Source of the DNA: SABI01 sp028532915
GTDB lineage: Bacteria > Spirochaetota > Spirochaetia > Sphaerochaetales > Sphaerochaetaceae
Direction: 5' to 3'
DNA length: 64,000 nt
Assembly: GCA_963677225.1 (NCBI GenBank)
Contig: OY781923.1
Span: 682,001-746,000, forward strand
Under the pieces are notes generated by a model, which did not search any database, was not told the origin of the DNA, and worked only from the letters and a program-made list of their open reading frames with translations. This document shows positions 1 to 7,227 of the stretch, in pieces; the stretch's first letter is position 1, and each line of letters opens with the position of its first letter. The position numbers were made by a program, and so were the translations under genes.

Positions 1-2007
1 GGTATCGCCCGGTTCCCGTTCGATCCAGTAATAGGCACCGAGACAATCTGGTTTCATCGATGACAGAAGGGCCGCACTTTCTCTGTTGGCAATATAGCAG
101 TAGATATCGATGATGTAGGATAGATCGCTGAAATAGGAGAAGTGGGCGATGTTGTTGACTCCGATCAGAAGCGGAGTATCGGTCAGAGAACGTATCTGTG
201 ACAGATACCCGATAGCCTCCTGTTCGTTAAAACATACCGGAGGAAGCGGGACAAAGAGGTATCGGTCAATTCTTTTGAGCAGATTCTCCGCTTTTTCCCC
301 CCTCATCAATCTATCTGCTATGCCCGCGAGGTCGGCGAAAAAAACAGATTCACAAACGATAGGGGAGACAGAATCTCTTCTTGGAAGTCTTATCCCTTTT
401 TGTTGTACAGCCGGCACCTTCCCAAGCGGTCTGTTTATGGCCTCTTCGATCCTACGGTCAAGATTATTGAACACAGTGCGCCGTACATTTTTGAGAGCGC
501 TCACCGGGATGAACAGCCACTCGAGTTCTCTTGTACCTTCATAGGTGACAGATATGGACTCAACGTTGATATATCGTGAATCGCTTTGTGAAAACACCTT
601 TTCGATGTTCTCTTTCACCATCTGGATCTTTTTCGCATCCTGTATGTCGAGAGGGAGAGTCTGTTTCACATTGGAACAGGTCCATTCGGGAAGACCTGAG
701 ATTTCCACCGTCACAGAATCATCACAGAGCACTACAGAAAGATCTATAGGATGTCTGAACTCTCTGCCGCTCTCTTTTGCTTCTTTCGAGAGCGTTGCAT
801 CATGCTCCTTTATCCGGTAGAGCTGAACAGGGTTTTCTGCCGATATGTGCTGCGGCAGCCTGATAAGAACCTTTTCACCAGATTCAGTCCTTGTCAGTTT
901 CTTCATCGAAAGATCGTACATCTCGCTGAGACTGAATTTCACAGCTTCCGATATGGATCCTCTCTTTTCCAGCAATACCATCAGACCGTCGCGCAGATGG
1001 GCTGCTTCGGTGAAGCGTACCTCATACAGTCCGTTATGTTCACGACGATAAGGATACAGTGTGCCGACAGAAACTCCGGTGTGTCCCGGATAGGCGGGTG
1101 TGATCAGTGAAGGGGTCGTTCTGGCGGAGGCGACAGATTCTTTATCATAGGATGCGAGCCATCCTCCGCTTTGATCGCGGGAGAATGCGGTATCAAGATG
1201 CTGTTTTGCCTCGCTGATGATGTCATCCGGTTTTTCATCAAGAAGAAGTCTGTAATACCGGGCTGCAGCCGCCACATATTCAGGGCTTTTCATCCGGCCT
1301 TCTATCTTCAGTGAATCTATCCCAATTTCTTTCAGAGTCCTGATCGTCTCTTTCGAACTTGAGAGGTCTTTCATCGAAAAAGGATAGATAGATCTGTGAT
1401 CATCATTCGAGAAGTAGCTTCTGCATATCTGTGAACATTCTCCTTTGTTTGCGCTTCTTGAAGTGAGGATGTTCGATGCCATACAAAGTCCCGAAAAGCC
1501 GTAACACATCGCTCCGTGTATGAAGACCTTGATCGAGATATCGGGACATTCTCTTCGGATATGTTCGATCTCCGATAGCGTGAGTTCTCTCGAGAGGACC
1601 ACACGGGTGAATCCGAGTGCGGCAAGCTGTTTCACGCCTTCAACCGAATGTACCGCCAACTGTGTGCTCGCATGTATCTCTAAAGAAGGGGTTATGCAGC
1701 GCACGACAGAAGCGAGACCGGGGTCCTGGATGATCAGAGCATCGATGCGAAGAAGATCGAGGGTGCGGATGATAGGAATGAGAAGGGCCATCTCCTCATC
1801 GTTCAAGATAGTGTTTATCGTGACATACACTTTTTTGCCCGTTTTCGAAGCTATCTCTTTGATCACGGAAAGCTCATCGATCGTGAAGTTCTTCGCCCCT
1901 TTTCGTGCCGAGAATGATGTGAGTCCGAGATAGACTGCATCAGCGCCCCATTTGAAGGCCTGAAGTGCACATTCGAATGAACCTGCAGGTAATGTCAATT
2001 CAATCAT
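1..2007 (-). CDS. Peptidase U32 family protein (RlhA/TrhP-like), C-terminus cut by window edge
   Basis: About 669 residues are readable from an ATG at 2007 to the window edge without a stop, so the C-terminus is missing. The start reads MIELTLPAGSFECALQAF, and a region near residue 170-200 carries the U32 signature (FIHGAMCYGFSGLC, then a further Cys pair in GECSQICR) that binds an iron-sulfur cluster. The family is named for collagenase-like peptidases, but characterised members RlhA and TrhP hydroxylate 23S rRNA C2501 and tRNA uridine-34. The long C-terminal half suggests the RlhA-like architecture, which is inference. The start codon overlaps the stop of the upstream transporter gene (TAATG), so translation is probably coupled. 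Confidence 0.85.
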   Translation of the reverse strand, partial: MIELTLPAGSFECALQAFKWGADAVYLGLTSFSARKGAKNFTIDELSVIKEIASKTGKKVYVTINTILNDEEMALLIPIIRTLDLLRIDALIIQDPGLASVVRCITPSLEIHASTQLAVHSVEGVKQLAALGFTRVVLSRELTLSEIEHIRRECPDISIKVFIHGAMCYGFSGLCMASNILTSRSANKGECSQICRSYFSNDDHRSIYPFSMKDLSSSKETIRTLKEIGIDSLKIEGRMKSPEYVAAAARYYRLLLDEKPDDIISEAKQHLDTAFSRDQSGGWLASYDKESVASARTTPSLITPAYPGHTGVSVGTLYPYRREHNGLYEVRFTEAAHLRDGLMVLLEKRGSISEAVKFSLSEMYDLSMKKLTRTESGEKVLIRLPQHISAENPVQLYRIKEHDATLSKEAKESGREFRHPIDLSVVLCDDSVTVEISGLPEWTCSNVKQTLPLDIQDAKKIQMVKENIEKVFSQSDSRYINVESISVTYEGTRELEWLFIPVSALKNVRRTVFNNLDRRIEEAINRPLGKVPAVQQKGIRLPRRDSVSPIVCESVFFADLAGIADRLMRGEKAENLLKRIDRYLFVPLPPVCFNEQEAIGYLSQIRSLTDTPLLIGVNNIAHFSYFSDLSYIIDIYCYIANRESAALLSSMKPDCLGAYYWIEREPGDT

Positions 2008-3371
2008 TATTCGCTTTCTTCTGTCCTTTGACGTAATTGAGTCATTATCTCCTTATGGAAACGCTCAGTGAGAGGATAGAATACCATGGGAACTATTGCA
2101 ATAGCCGCACAGATGAGAGGAAGCAGCGATATGATGGAGTGAATCCCTGCCAGTGCTCTCTGATTCTGTATCTGGTTGGCGGCGAAACCTGTAGCGGTGA
2201 GGATGATCCCTGTGATCCATGAAGTGAGGGCGCTGGAGAGTTTCACCATGAAGGTCTGAGTCGAGAAGATCAGCCCCTCCTGTCTTTTCCCCGTCTTCAG
2301 CTGGGCATATTCGATCGTATCGGCGAGCATCGATGTCTGCAGCACCAGCGGAGCGGCCATTCCGAGCGAACTGACGCAGCTCCACATTAATATCAAAACA
2401 AGATTGTCCCAGCCAGAAAGATAGAATCCCAGAGAGCCTATGACAAATAAGCCCAGCAGGATGATGTAGGTCATCTTCTTTCCAAATCTCTTTGCGATGT
2501 AGGGGGTGATCACTATCCCTGCAAGGATGAAGGGGATGTTGATCCCTGCAACCAGAGGATTGAGCATCTCATTGTTGAGATTGTATTTTGCATAGTAGAT
2601 GAGAGTGGAAAGTTTAGCTCCCGTGGCCATGTTCACAAACAGACCGCTCACGATCAGAATGACCAGCGGCTTGTTCTTCAAAAGCGTGGTGAACACATCT
2701 TTTTTGGAAGCATGTTCAGTATCGTTGCCGGTCTTCACCCTCTCTTTCACGAAGAAGAAGGTGAATGCGAAACACACGACAGTGATAATCCCGTAAAACA
2801 GAGCTGTGAGCTGATACCCTCTGTCGGGATGATCAGGATTCTGGAAGAAGTGAATGAGAGGAACGGTCCCCACCGTTGCCAGGGCGATCGCGATTGTCGC
2901 GATGAACCGGGGATAGACCACAACCGAGTTACGTTCCACCGGATCGCTTGTGATAGCCGATGACATTGCCCAGAAAGGAACATCGCTTGCGGTGTAGGTT
3001 ATGTCGAAAAAGATGAAGGTGGCGTAGGCCCAGATAATCTTTCCCGTATAAGTCAGATCGGGAGCCGAGAAACAGAGGATGCTTATAGGAACGAATAAGA
3101 TGGGAGTGAACAGAAGCCACGGTCGGAATTTCCCCCACCGCGAACGGGTCCTGTCGACAATTATTCCCATGATAGGATCGTTTATACCGTCCCAGATCTT
3201 CGTGATGAGCAGTATCGTTCCCGCTGCAGCGGGAAGGATGTAAAAGACATCCGTGTAGAAGAAAAAGATAAAATTCGATATGAAATAATAGGCTAGATTC
3301 TGTCCGAAACAACCCATCCCGTAGGCGAGCTTCTCACGTGTGCTCACTTTATCCGTCGACTGCAGAGTCAT
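2007..3371 (-). CDS. GPH-family sugar:cation symporter (MFS)
   Basis: This 454-residue protein has about 12 hydrophobic segments. Near residue 73 it carries the glycoside-pentoside-hexuronide (MelB/XylP/UidB) signature DRTRSRWGKFRPW, which is diagnostic for sodium- or proton-coupled glycoside uptake at the inner membrane. The substrate cannot be read from sequence. The start is preceded by an AGAGGGG Shine-Dalgarno. It forms a two-gene unit with the U32 protein, whose start overlaps its stop. No glycosidase lies next to it; the nearest is the alpha-galactosidase about 20 kb away. Confidence 0.85.
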   Translation of the reverse strand: MTLQSTDKVSTREKLAYGMGCFGQNLAYYFISNFIFFFYTDVFYILPAAAGTILLITKIWDGINDPIMGIIVDRTRSRWGKFRPWLLFTPILFVPISILCFSAPDLTYTGKIIWAYATFIFFDITYTASDVPFWAMSSAITSDPVERNSVVVYPRFIATIAIALATVGTVPLIHFFQNPDHPDRGYQLTALFYGIITVVCFAFTFFFVKERVKTGNDTEHASKKDVFTTLLKNKPLVILIVSGLFVNMATGAKLSTLIYYAKYNLNNEMLNPLVAGINIPFILAGIVITPYIAKRFGKKMTYIILLGLFVIGSLGFYLSGWDNLVLILMWSCVSSLGMAAPLVLQTSMLADTIEYAQLKTGKRQEGLIFSTQTFMVKLSSALTSWITGIILTATGFAANQIQNQRALAGIHSIISLLPLICAAIAIVPMVFYPLTERFHKEIMTQLRQRTEESE

Positions 3372-3478
3372 AATAGCACCCCTCTAGATCTGAAATAGAC
3401 TCTCTTATCGTCAGCGACAGGTAAGGATGGTCTGAACTATCGTACCACGCCATATCGAAGCGGTCAAATTTTCTGCAT

Positions 3479-3507
3479 AAAAAAAGATCCGCGGTGAAAG
3501 CGGATCT
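3479..3507 (-). terminator. Intrinsic terminator after the small exported protein gene
   Basis: Read on the minus strand, an 8-bp perfect stem (AGATCCGC / GCGGATCT, loop of 7) is followed directly by seven T residues. It lies 26 bp beyond the stop of the 3533-3781 gene, which makes that gene monocistronic. Confidence 0.9.
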
Positions 3508-3532
3508 CTTACCTATCAGAATGCTAATCTAG

Positions 3533-3781
3533 TTATCTGGCGACGACTGAGAGCACTGTGGTATTACCTTCAGATTGGGTCACATCTGTTGCCGCCGCTG
3601 AATTGTTGGAAGTGAAGAAGACTTGACCGTTATCAGAAACTTCTACCGTAGTTCTTGAAGGGATGGTTGCATATATATGAAGCGTCTTGCTGCTTACTGT
3701 TCTGGAAGCTGAGATGGATCCAACGGCGATAGCTGCGATGACTACAACTGCTGTGATGAATTTTATTAATTTGCTGTTCAT
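3533..3781 (-). CDS. Small exported protein of unknown function (82 aa)
   Basis: I chose the ATG at 3781 rather than the in-frame ATG at 3799 because AAGGAG sits 8 nt before it. The N-terminus is a clear signal peptide (MNSKLIKF, a hydrophobic run, then SISAS). The mature part is only about 55 residues, rich in Ser, Thr, Val and Asn, has no Cys and ends in SVVAR. The alternating pattern suggests beta strands. I do not recognise the family. It has its own near-consensus promoter and a strong terminator, so it is probably made in quantity as a periplasmic or surface protein; that is inference. Confidence 0.75.
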   Translation of the reverse strand: MNSKLIKFITAVVVIAAIAVGSISASRTVSSKTLHIYATIPSRTTVEVSDNGQVFFTSNNSAAATDVTQSEGNTTVLSVVAR

Positions 3782-3832
3782 TACCGTTTTCTCCTTCATT
3801 GATCTGAAGCTCTTAAGTGAGCTTGTAACCAG

Positions 3833-3861
3833 ATAGTACTGCCGACTTGATTCGAAGTCAA
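3833..3861 (-). promoter_or_regulatory. Sigma-70 promoter of the small exported protein gene
   Basis: On the minus strand, TTGACT (3856-3861) and TACTAT (3833-3838) are separated by 17 bp. A short inverted repeat (GACTT-6-AAGTC) overlaps the -35 box, and a second (AAGCTC-6-GAGCTT, 3807-3824) lies in the untranslated leader. Either could be an operator or mRNA stem. Confidence 0.65.
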
Positions 3862-3894
3862 CATGTAAATTATTGCAATAAAAGGAGTTATGAT

Positions 3895-4056
3895 GTGACA
3901 GATGAACTAACTATTGCAGTTTTCGATCTCTTGAAGACCGTGATGGAAACCGGAAAAATGAGAGAGAATGAGAGTCATATGACATGGTATATGGCTGTTT
4001 TTATACAAATTTGGAACCATTACACGGTTTTGGAAGGTAGAGGTGTCCTAACGTGA
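3895..4056 (+). CDS. Possible 53-aa small protein (GTG start)
   Basis: A GTG codon at 3895 lies 7 nt after a strong AAAGGAG (3881-3887) and opens a 53-codon frame reading (V/M)TDELTIAVFDLLKTVM at its start. The composition is helical and contains Trp, Tyr and His residues. No family is recognised and no clear promoter precedes it. It may be a genuine small gene, or a chance frame in the intergenic stretch. Confidence 0.3.
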   Translation: MTDELTIAVFDLLKTVMETGKMRENESHMTWYMAVFIQIWNHYTVLEGRGVLT

Positions 4057-4224
4057 CACAAGACAAGTGGCACAATGGGAAAGAAAATGTGAGAAGATGA
4101 AACGGCTGAAAAGGGGCTACTTATTACAAACATCTACCGGAAAAATGTTCAAACTTTTTAGAATTATTTTAAAAAAAATATAATTTCACCTGTTTTATAT
4201 CTGAAAAACGGCCGCATCCGGCAG
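4057..4224. other. AT-rich intergenic remainder, no recognised feature
   Basis: This is part of a 443-bp stretch (3782-4224) that also holds the promoter at 3833-3861 and the possible small ORF at 3895. I see no RNA family here. A weak minus-strand hairpin (CGCATC-12-GATGCG, about 4210-4234, followed by GCCGTTTTTC) could end the panE-like transcript. A long A-run around 4170 marks the AT-rich core. Confidence 0.5.
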
Positions 4225-5151
4225 CTAACAGATGCGATTGTGATGAACCTGATCGATTCCCTGAAGAATCTTTCCCAGTGTATCGATGAGAGGCGTGTCG
4301 AGGTCGTGTTCTTTTGCCAGCTGTGATGCTGTCATACAGAACCATCTGTTTTCACTCACACGCCCGGCTTCGATGTCCTGAAGCATCGAGGTCTTCTTGT
4401 CTTTCTCCAAAGAGGCGAATATCTTCTGGTAGTGATCGATATATTTCTCAGTGAGACCTTCGATACCTTCTTTTTCGGCCAGAGCGATCACTTCTTTCTG
4501 AACGGCTATGATCAGTTCTCTGATCTCATCGATGGCGACACAGTCTCCGTAAGTGGCTCTTGTAATCGCACTGACAGTGTTGATCGAGACATTGACCATG
4601 AATTTCACCCACAGTTCCCTGTGGATATCCTGTGGAATAGTGCAGGTGATACTAGCCTTTTCGAACAGTTCGGCAACAGCGAGCAGTCTCTCGCTTCTGC
4701 TGTTGTCGCTTTCACCCATGTAGATGATCCCTTCGGTAGAGTAATCAACACGGTTGGCACTTCTTGTAGAATCGATGGCTGTAGCGAACGAATAGAGCAG
4801 GTGGTCGATGCCGACAATGCTTCCTATATATTTTTCGCTGTCGATTCCGTTGAGAAGCGACAGGATGACGGTCTTCTCTCCGGTACACTTTTTCAGCAGA
4901 GGAGCAACCTGTTCAAGGTGATTATTCTTTGTCGCCACGATGAGAAGATCGTACTGCGATGAGATCTCATCTTCTGTGATATATGCGAACTCGGCATATT
5001 CTCCATTAAGATAGATACCCTCTCTCTCATACTTCTCTTTCCGCTTTTCATCGACAATGACATGAAAGTGCTCTTTCGTTAAGAGTCTGTTGAGTCTGTT
5101 CGCGTAGATTGCACCTACTGCTCCTAAACCGATTAACGCGACATTGTGCAT
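4225..5151 (-). CDS. 2-dehydropantoate 2-reductase family protein (PanE/ApbA-like)
   Basis: This 308-residue protein begins with a Rossmann nucleotide-binding loop (LIGLGAVGAIYA, residues 6-17) and has the C-terminal ketopantoate-reductase helical domain, including the K-x4-N-x3-N pattern in VKFMVNVSINTVSA with the expected catalytic lysine. The family reduces ketopantoate with NADPH for pantothenate and CoA synthesis. No other pantothenate genes are nearby, so a different 2-keto-acid substrate is possible. It lies 5 bp after the M20 peptidase gene and is probably co-transcribed with it. Confidence 0.8.
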   Translation of the reverse strand: MHNVALIGLGAVGAIYANRLNRLLTKEHFHVIVDEKRKEKYEREGIYLNGEYAEFAYITEDEISSQYDLLIVATKNNHLEQVAPLLKKCTGEKTVILSLLNGIDSEKYIGSIVGIDHLLYSFATAIDSTRSANRVDYSTEGIIYMGESDNSRSERLLAVAELFEKASITCTIPQDIHRELWVKFMVNVSINTVSAITRATYGDCVAIDEIRELIIAVQKEVIALAEKEGIEGLTEKYIDHYQKIFASLEKDKKTSMLQDIEAGRVSENRWFCMTASQLAKEHDLDTPLIDTLGKILQGIDQVHHNRIC

Positions 5152-5156
5152 GTTTG

Positions 5157-6254
5157 TCAGGACTCCCTCTTTGCCAGATCGAGAATTATCTTTGTCAGAT
5201 CACAGAAGGCTGAAAGGGGAATCCTTTCCTGTTCACTGTGAGCATGTGTATAGCCGCTGGAGATGGTGAGAGCGTCGATGCCGTAATCTCTGAGGATGTT
5301 GGTATCAGATCCTCCTCCGCTCGCTATCATCTTTCCTTCGAATCCCATAGCCGAGAAGACTTTCTGGAGATGAATGATCGGTTTCTGATTCTCATCCATA
5401 CTGTATCCCGGATAGCGGAGGTCACTTTCGATATCATACGAACCGCCTAGCGCTCCGACGGCCTTTATGCAGCACAGCTCGAGATGGGCAAGATGCGCGT
5501 AACATTTTTCTTTCGTGTCGGAACGGACCTCAAGGTGTATTGTGCAGCTGTCGGGAACGATGTTCGTGACGGTCCCTCCGCTGATTGTCCCTATATTGGC
5601 CGTCGTCGTCTCATCTATTCTCAGCAGTTTCATCTGATCGATAGCTCTGGATGCCAGGCTGATAGCGCTGATGCCTTCCTCCGGACAGAAGCCGGCATGG
5701 GCTGTTCTTCCGTGAAATGTGATAGATGCATCGAGTTTAGCCGGGGATTGGGCAATGATACTTCCGATGGGTCCGTGTGCATCGGGAATGAAAGCTTCAC
5801 TGACCGGAGGCAGTAAAGACAGGTCCAATTCTCTCACTCCGTTCAATCCTGTTTCCTCGCTGACGCTGAACAGATAGACAACCGGTACTGTCGCATCTTT
5901 CATTGCTGCCAGAAGGTCTACAGCATACAGCATGGAGGCGACAGCCGCCTTGTTGTCGGCTCCGAGAGCACTCTTTCCGTCGGTATGAATCTCATCTTCA
6001 GTGCAGACAGGATTCACATCTACGGCGCTTGGAACAGTATCGATGTGGGAAGCGAAGAGGATTGCTTTCTCATCATAGCTGTCACTCAGATATGCGAAGA
6101 TGTTTCCCCTCGCATCGACAGCTGTCCTTATATTCTTCCTGTGCAGGTAGTCGACGATGAATGACCGAATCTCACCTTCATTTTTGCTCGGTGAATCGAT
6201 TGAGACAAGTTTCAGAAACAGGTCTACGATACTCTTGTTATCTATCTGGTACAT
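5157..6254 (-). CDS. M20-family metallopeptidase (peptidase T-like)
   Basis: The protein has 365 residues from the ATG at 6254, which follows AAGGGG by 6 nt; an upstream in-frame start lacks such a site. Zinc-site motifs typical of M20 are visible: ASHIDTVP (metal His and Asp), GADNKAAVASML (bridging Asp), SVSEETGLNG (catalytic and metal Glu pair) and a C-terminal TISSGYTHAHSEQE (metal His). The layout resembles PepT-type tripeptidases, which trim N-terminal residues from short peptides in the cytoplasm. Substrate choice is inference. Confidence 0.85.
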   Translation of the reverse strand: MYQIDNKSIVDLFLKLVSIDSPSKNEGEIRSFIVDYLHRKNIRTAVDARGNIFAYLSDSYDEKAILFASHIDTVPSAVDVNPVCTEDEIHTDGKSALGADNKAAVASMLYAVDLLAAMKDATVPVVYLFSVSEETGLNGVRELDLSLLPPVSEAFIPDAHGPIGSIIAQSPAKLDASITFHGRTAHAGFCPEEGISAISLASRAIDQMKLLRIDETTTANIGTISGGTVTNIVPDSCTIHLEVRSDTKEKCYAHLAHLELCCIKAVGALGGSYDIESDLRYPGYSMDENQKPIIHLQKVFSAMGFEGKMIASGGGSDTNILRDYGIDALTISSGYTHAHSEQERIPLSAFCDLTKIILDLAKRES

Positions 6255-6335
6255 CTTAATCCCCTTCGTGATTACACATTTTTCAGATAATAGCATAAGT
6301 GGGCGTCTGTATTCCACCGATAGGGCCTTCTCTGG

Positions 6336-6341
6336 TATACT
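6336..6341 (+). promoter_or_regulatory. Extended -10 promoter directly before rnd (leaderless start)
   Basis: TCTGGTATACT gives a TGn-extended -10 box ending 6 nt before the ATG at 6348. No Shine-Dalgarno exists between them, so transcription would begin at or next to the start codon. No good -35 is visible, as expected for an extended -10 promoter. Confidence 0.55.
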
Positions 6342-6347
6342 TCATCC

Positions 6348-7226
6348 ATGTATGAATACACACTGATCAAAAGTGATCAACAACTGCAGCAGTATCTGCA
6401 GCTGTGGAACAAAGAAGATATCACCTCTTTCGCTATAGATTTCGAAGGTGAGTTCAATCTGCACATCTATGGAGAACATCTGTGTCTCATTCAGATGTTC
6501 GATTCCAGAGCCTTCTATCTGATAGACCCGTTGAGTGTCTCGGTCTCTCTTCTCAAAGAGTTCTTTGAAGATGAACATATCGAGAAGATCATGTTCGATG
6601 CATCCAGTGATGCCTCTCTTCTGTATAAGAACTATAAGATACTGATGAAAGGGGTCTATGATGTCCACCTCATCGCAAAATGTGCCGGTATCGAGGGAAA
6701 CCTCAGTTCCCTGATAGCCCGCGTCACCGGACAGGAAGCGGTGAAGGGTAAAAAGAGCAATCAGAGAGCTAACTGGCTCAAAAGACCCATCGGAGAGAAA
6801 CTTGTGGAATATGCTCTCGGTGATGTCGCTCACCTTTTTGCAGTCAAAGAATATCTGGTAAAAGAGATCGCGGGGCAAAACAAAGAGGTTGAAGCACAGA
6901 AGATCATAGACGGGGGAGTGAAAGTGAGAAAACACTCGGTTCCCGGATGGACGAAGCTTCCCGGTTACCGCAAGATGAACCGGGATCAGAAGATCTATCT
7001 CAGGTGGCTGTTCGAATCGAGAGACATGCTGGCGCAAGAAAAGAATCTTCCACCGTACAGGATCCTGGATAAAAGACTGCTCACCGATCTGGCGAAGAAT
7101 CCTCCGATAAGTCCCGAAGAGCTGTTCGAAAAGGTTACCCATCCGGACCGATCGATCGAGTCGACCCTCCGTTCGCTTCTGGTGGTAGCTCTCGAAGGGG
7201 CGAAAAAAGAGATTTCTCAGCGCTAG
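6348..7226 (+). CDS. rnd: Ribonuclease D (DEDDy 3'-5' exonuclease with HRDC domain)
   Basis: This 292-residue protein has a DEDDy exonuclease domain in its first 170 residues: DFEGEF (catalytic Asp-x-Glu), the following MFDASSDASLL block (Exo II) and YALGDVAHL (Tyr-x3-Asp, Exo III). A C-terminal HRDC-like helical segment (about 205-285) follows. RNase D trims the 3' ends of tRNA precursors and other stable RNAs. At 292 aa it is shorter than the E. coli enzyme (about 375 aa), which has two HRDC repeats. It converges on the xanthine dehydrogenase gene with one base between the stops. Confidence 0.85.
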   Translation: MYEYTLIKSDQQLQQYLQLWNKEDITSFAIDFEGEFNLHIYGEHLCLIQMFDSRAFYLIDPLSVSVSLLKEFFEDEHIEKIMFDASSDASLLYKNYKILMKGVYDVHLIAKCAGIEGNLSSLIARVTGQEAVKGKKSNQRANWLKRPIGEKLVEYALGDVAHLFAVKEYLVKEIAGQNKEVEAQKIIDGGVKVRKHSVPGWTKLPGYRKMNRDQKIYLRWLFESRDMLAQEKNLPPYRILDKRLLTDLAKNPPISPEELFEKVTHPDRSIESTLRSLLVVALEGAKKEISQR

Positions 7227-7227
7227 A

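Noticed and set aside
4432..4962. 176-codon plus-strand ORF opposite the panE-like gene
   Set aside because: It lacks a ribosome site and has shadow-type composition; the opposite strand has a clear Rossmann enzyme.
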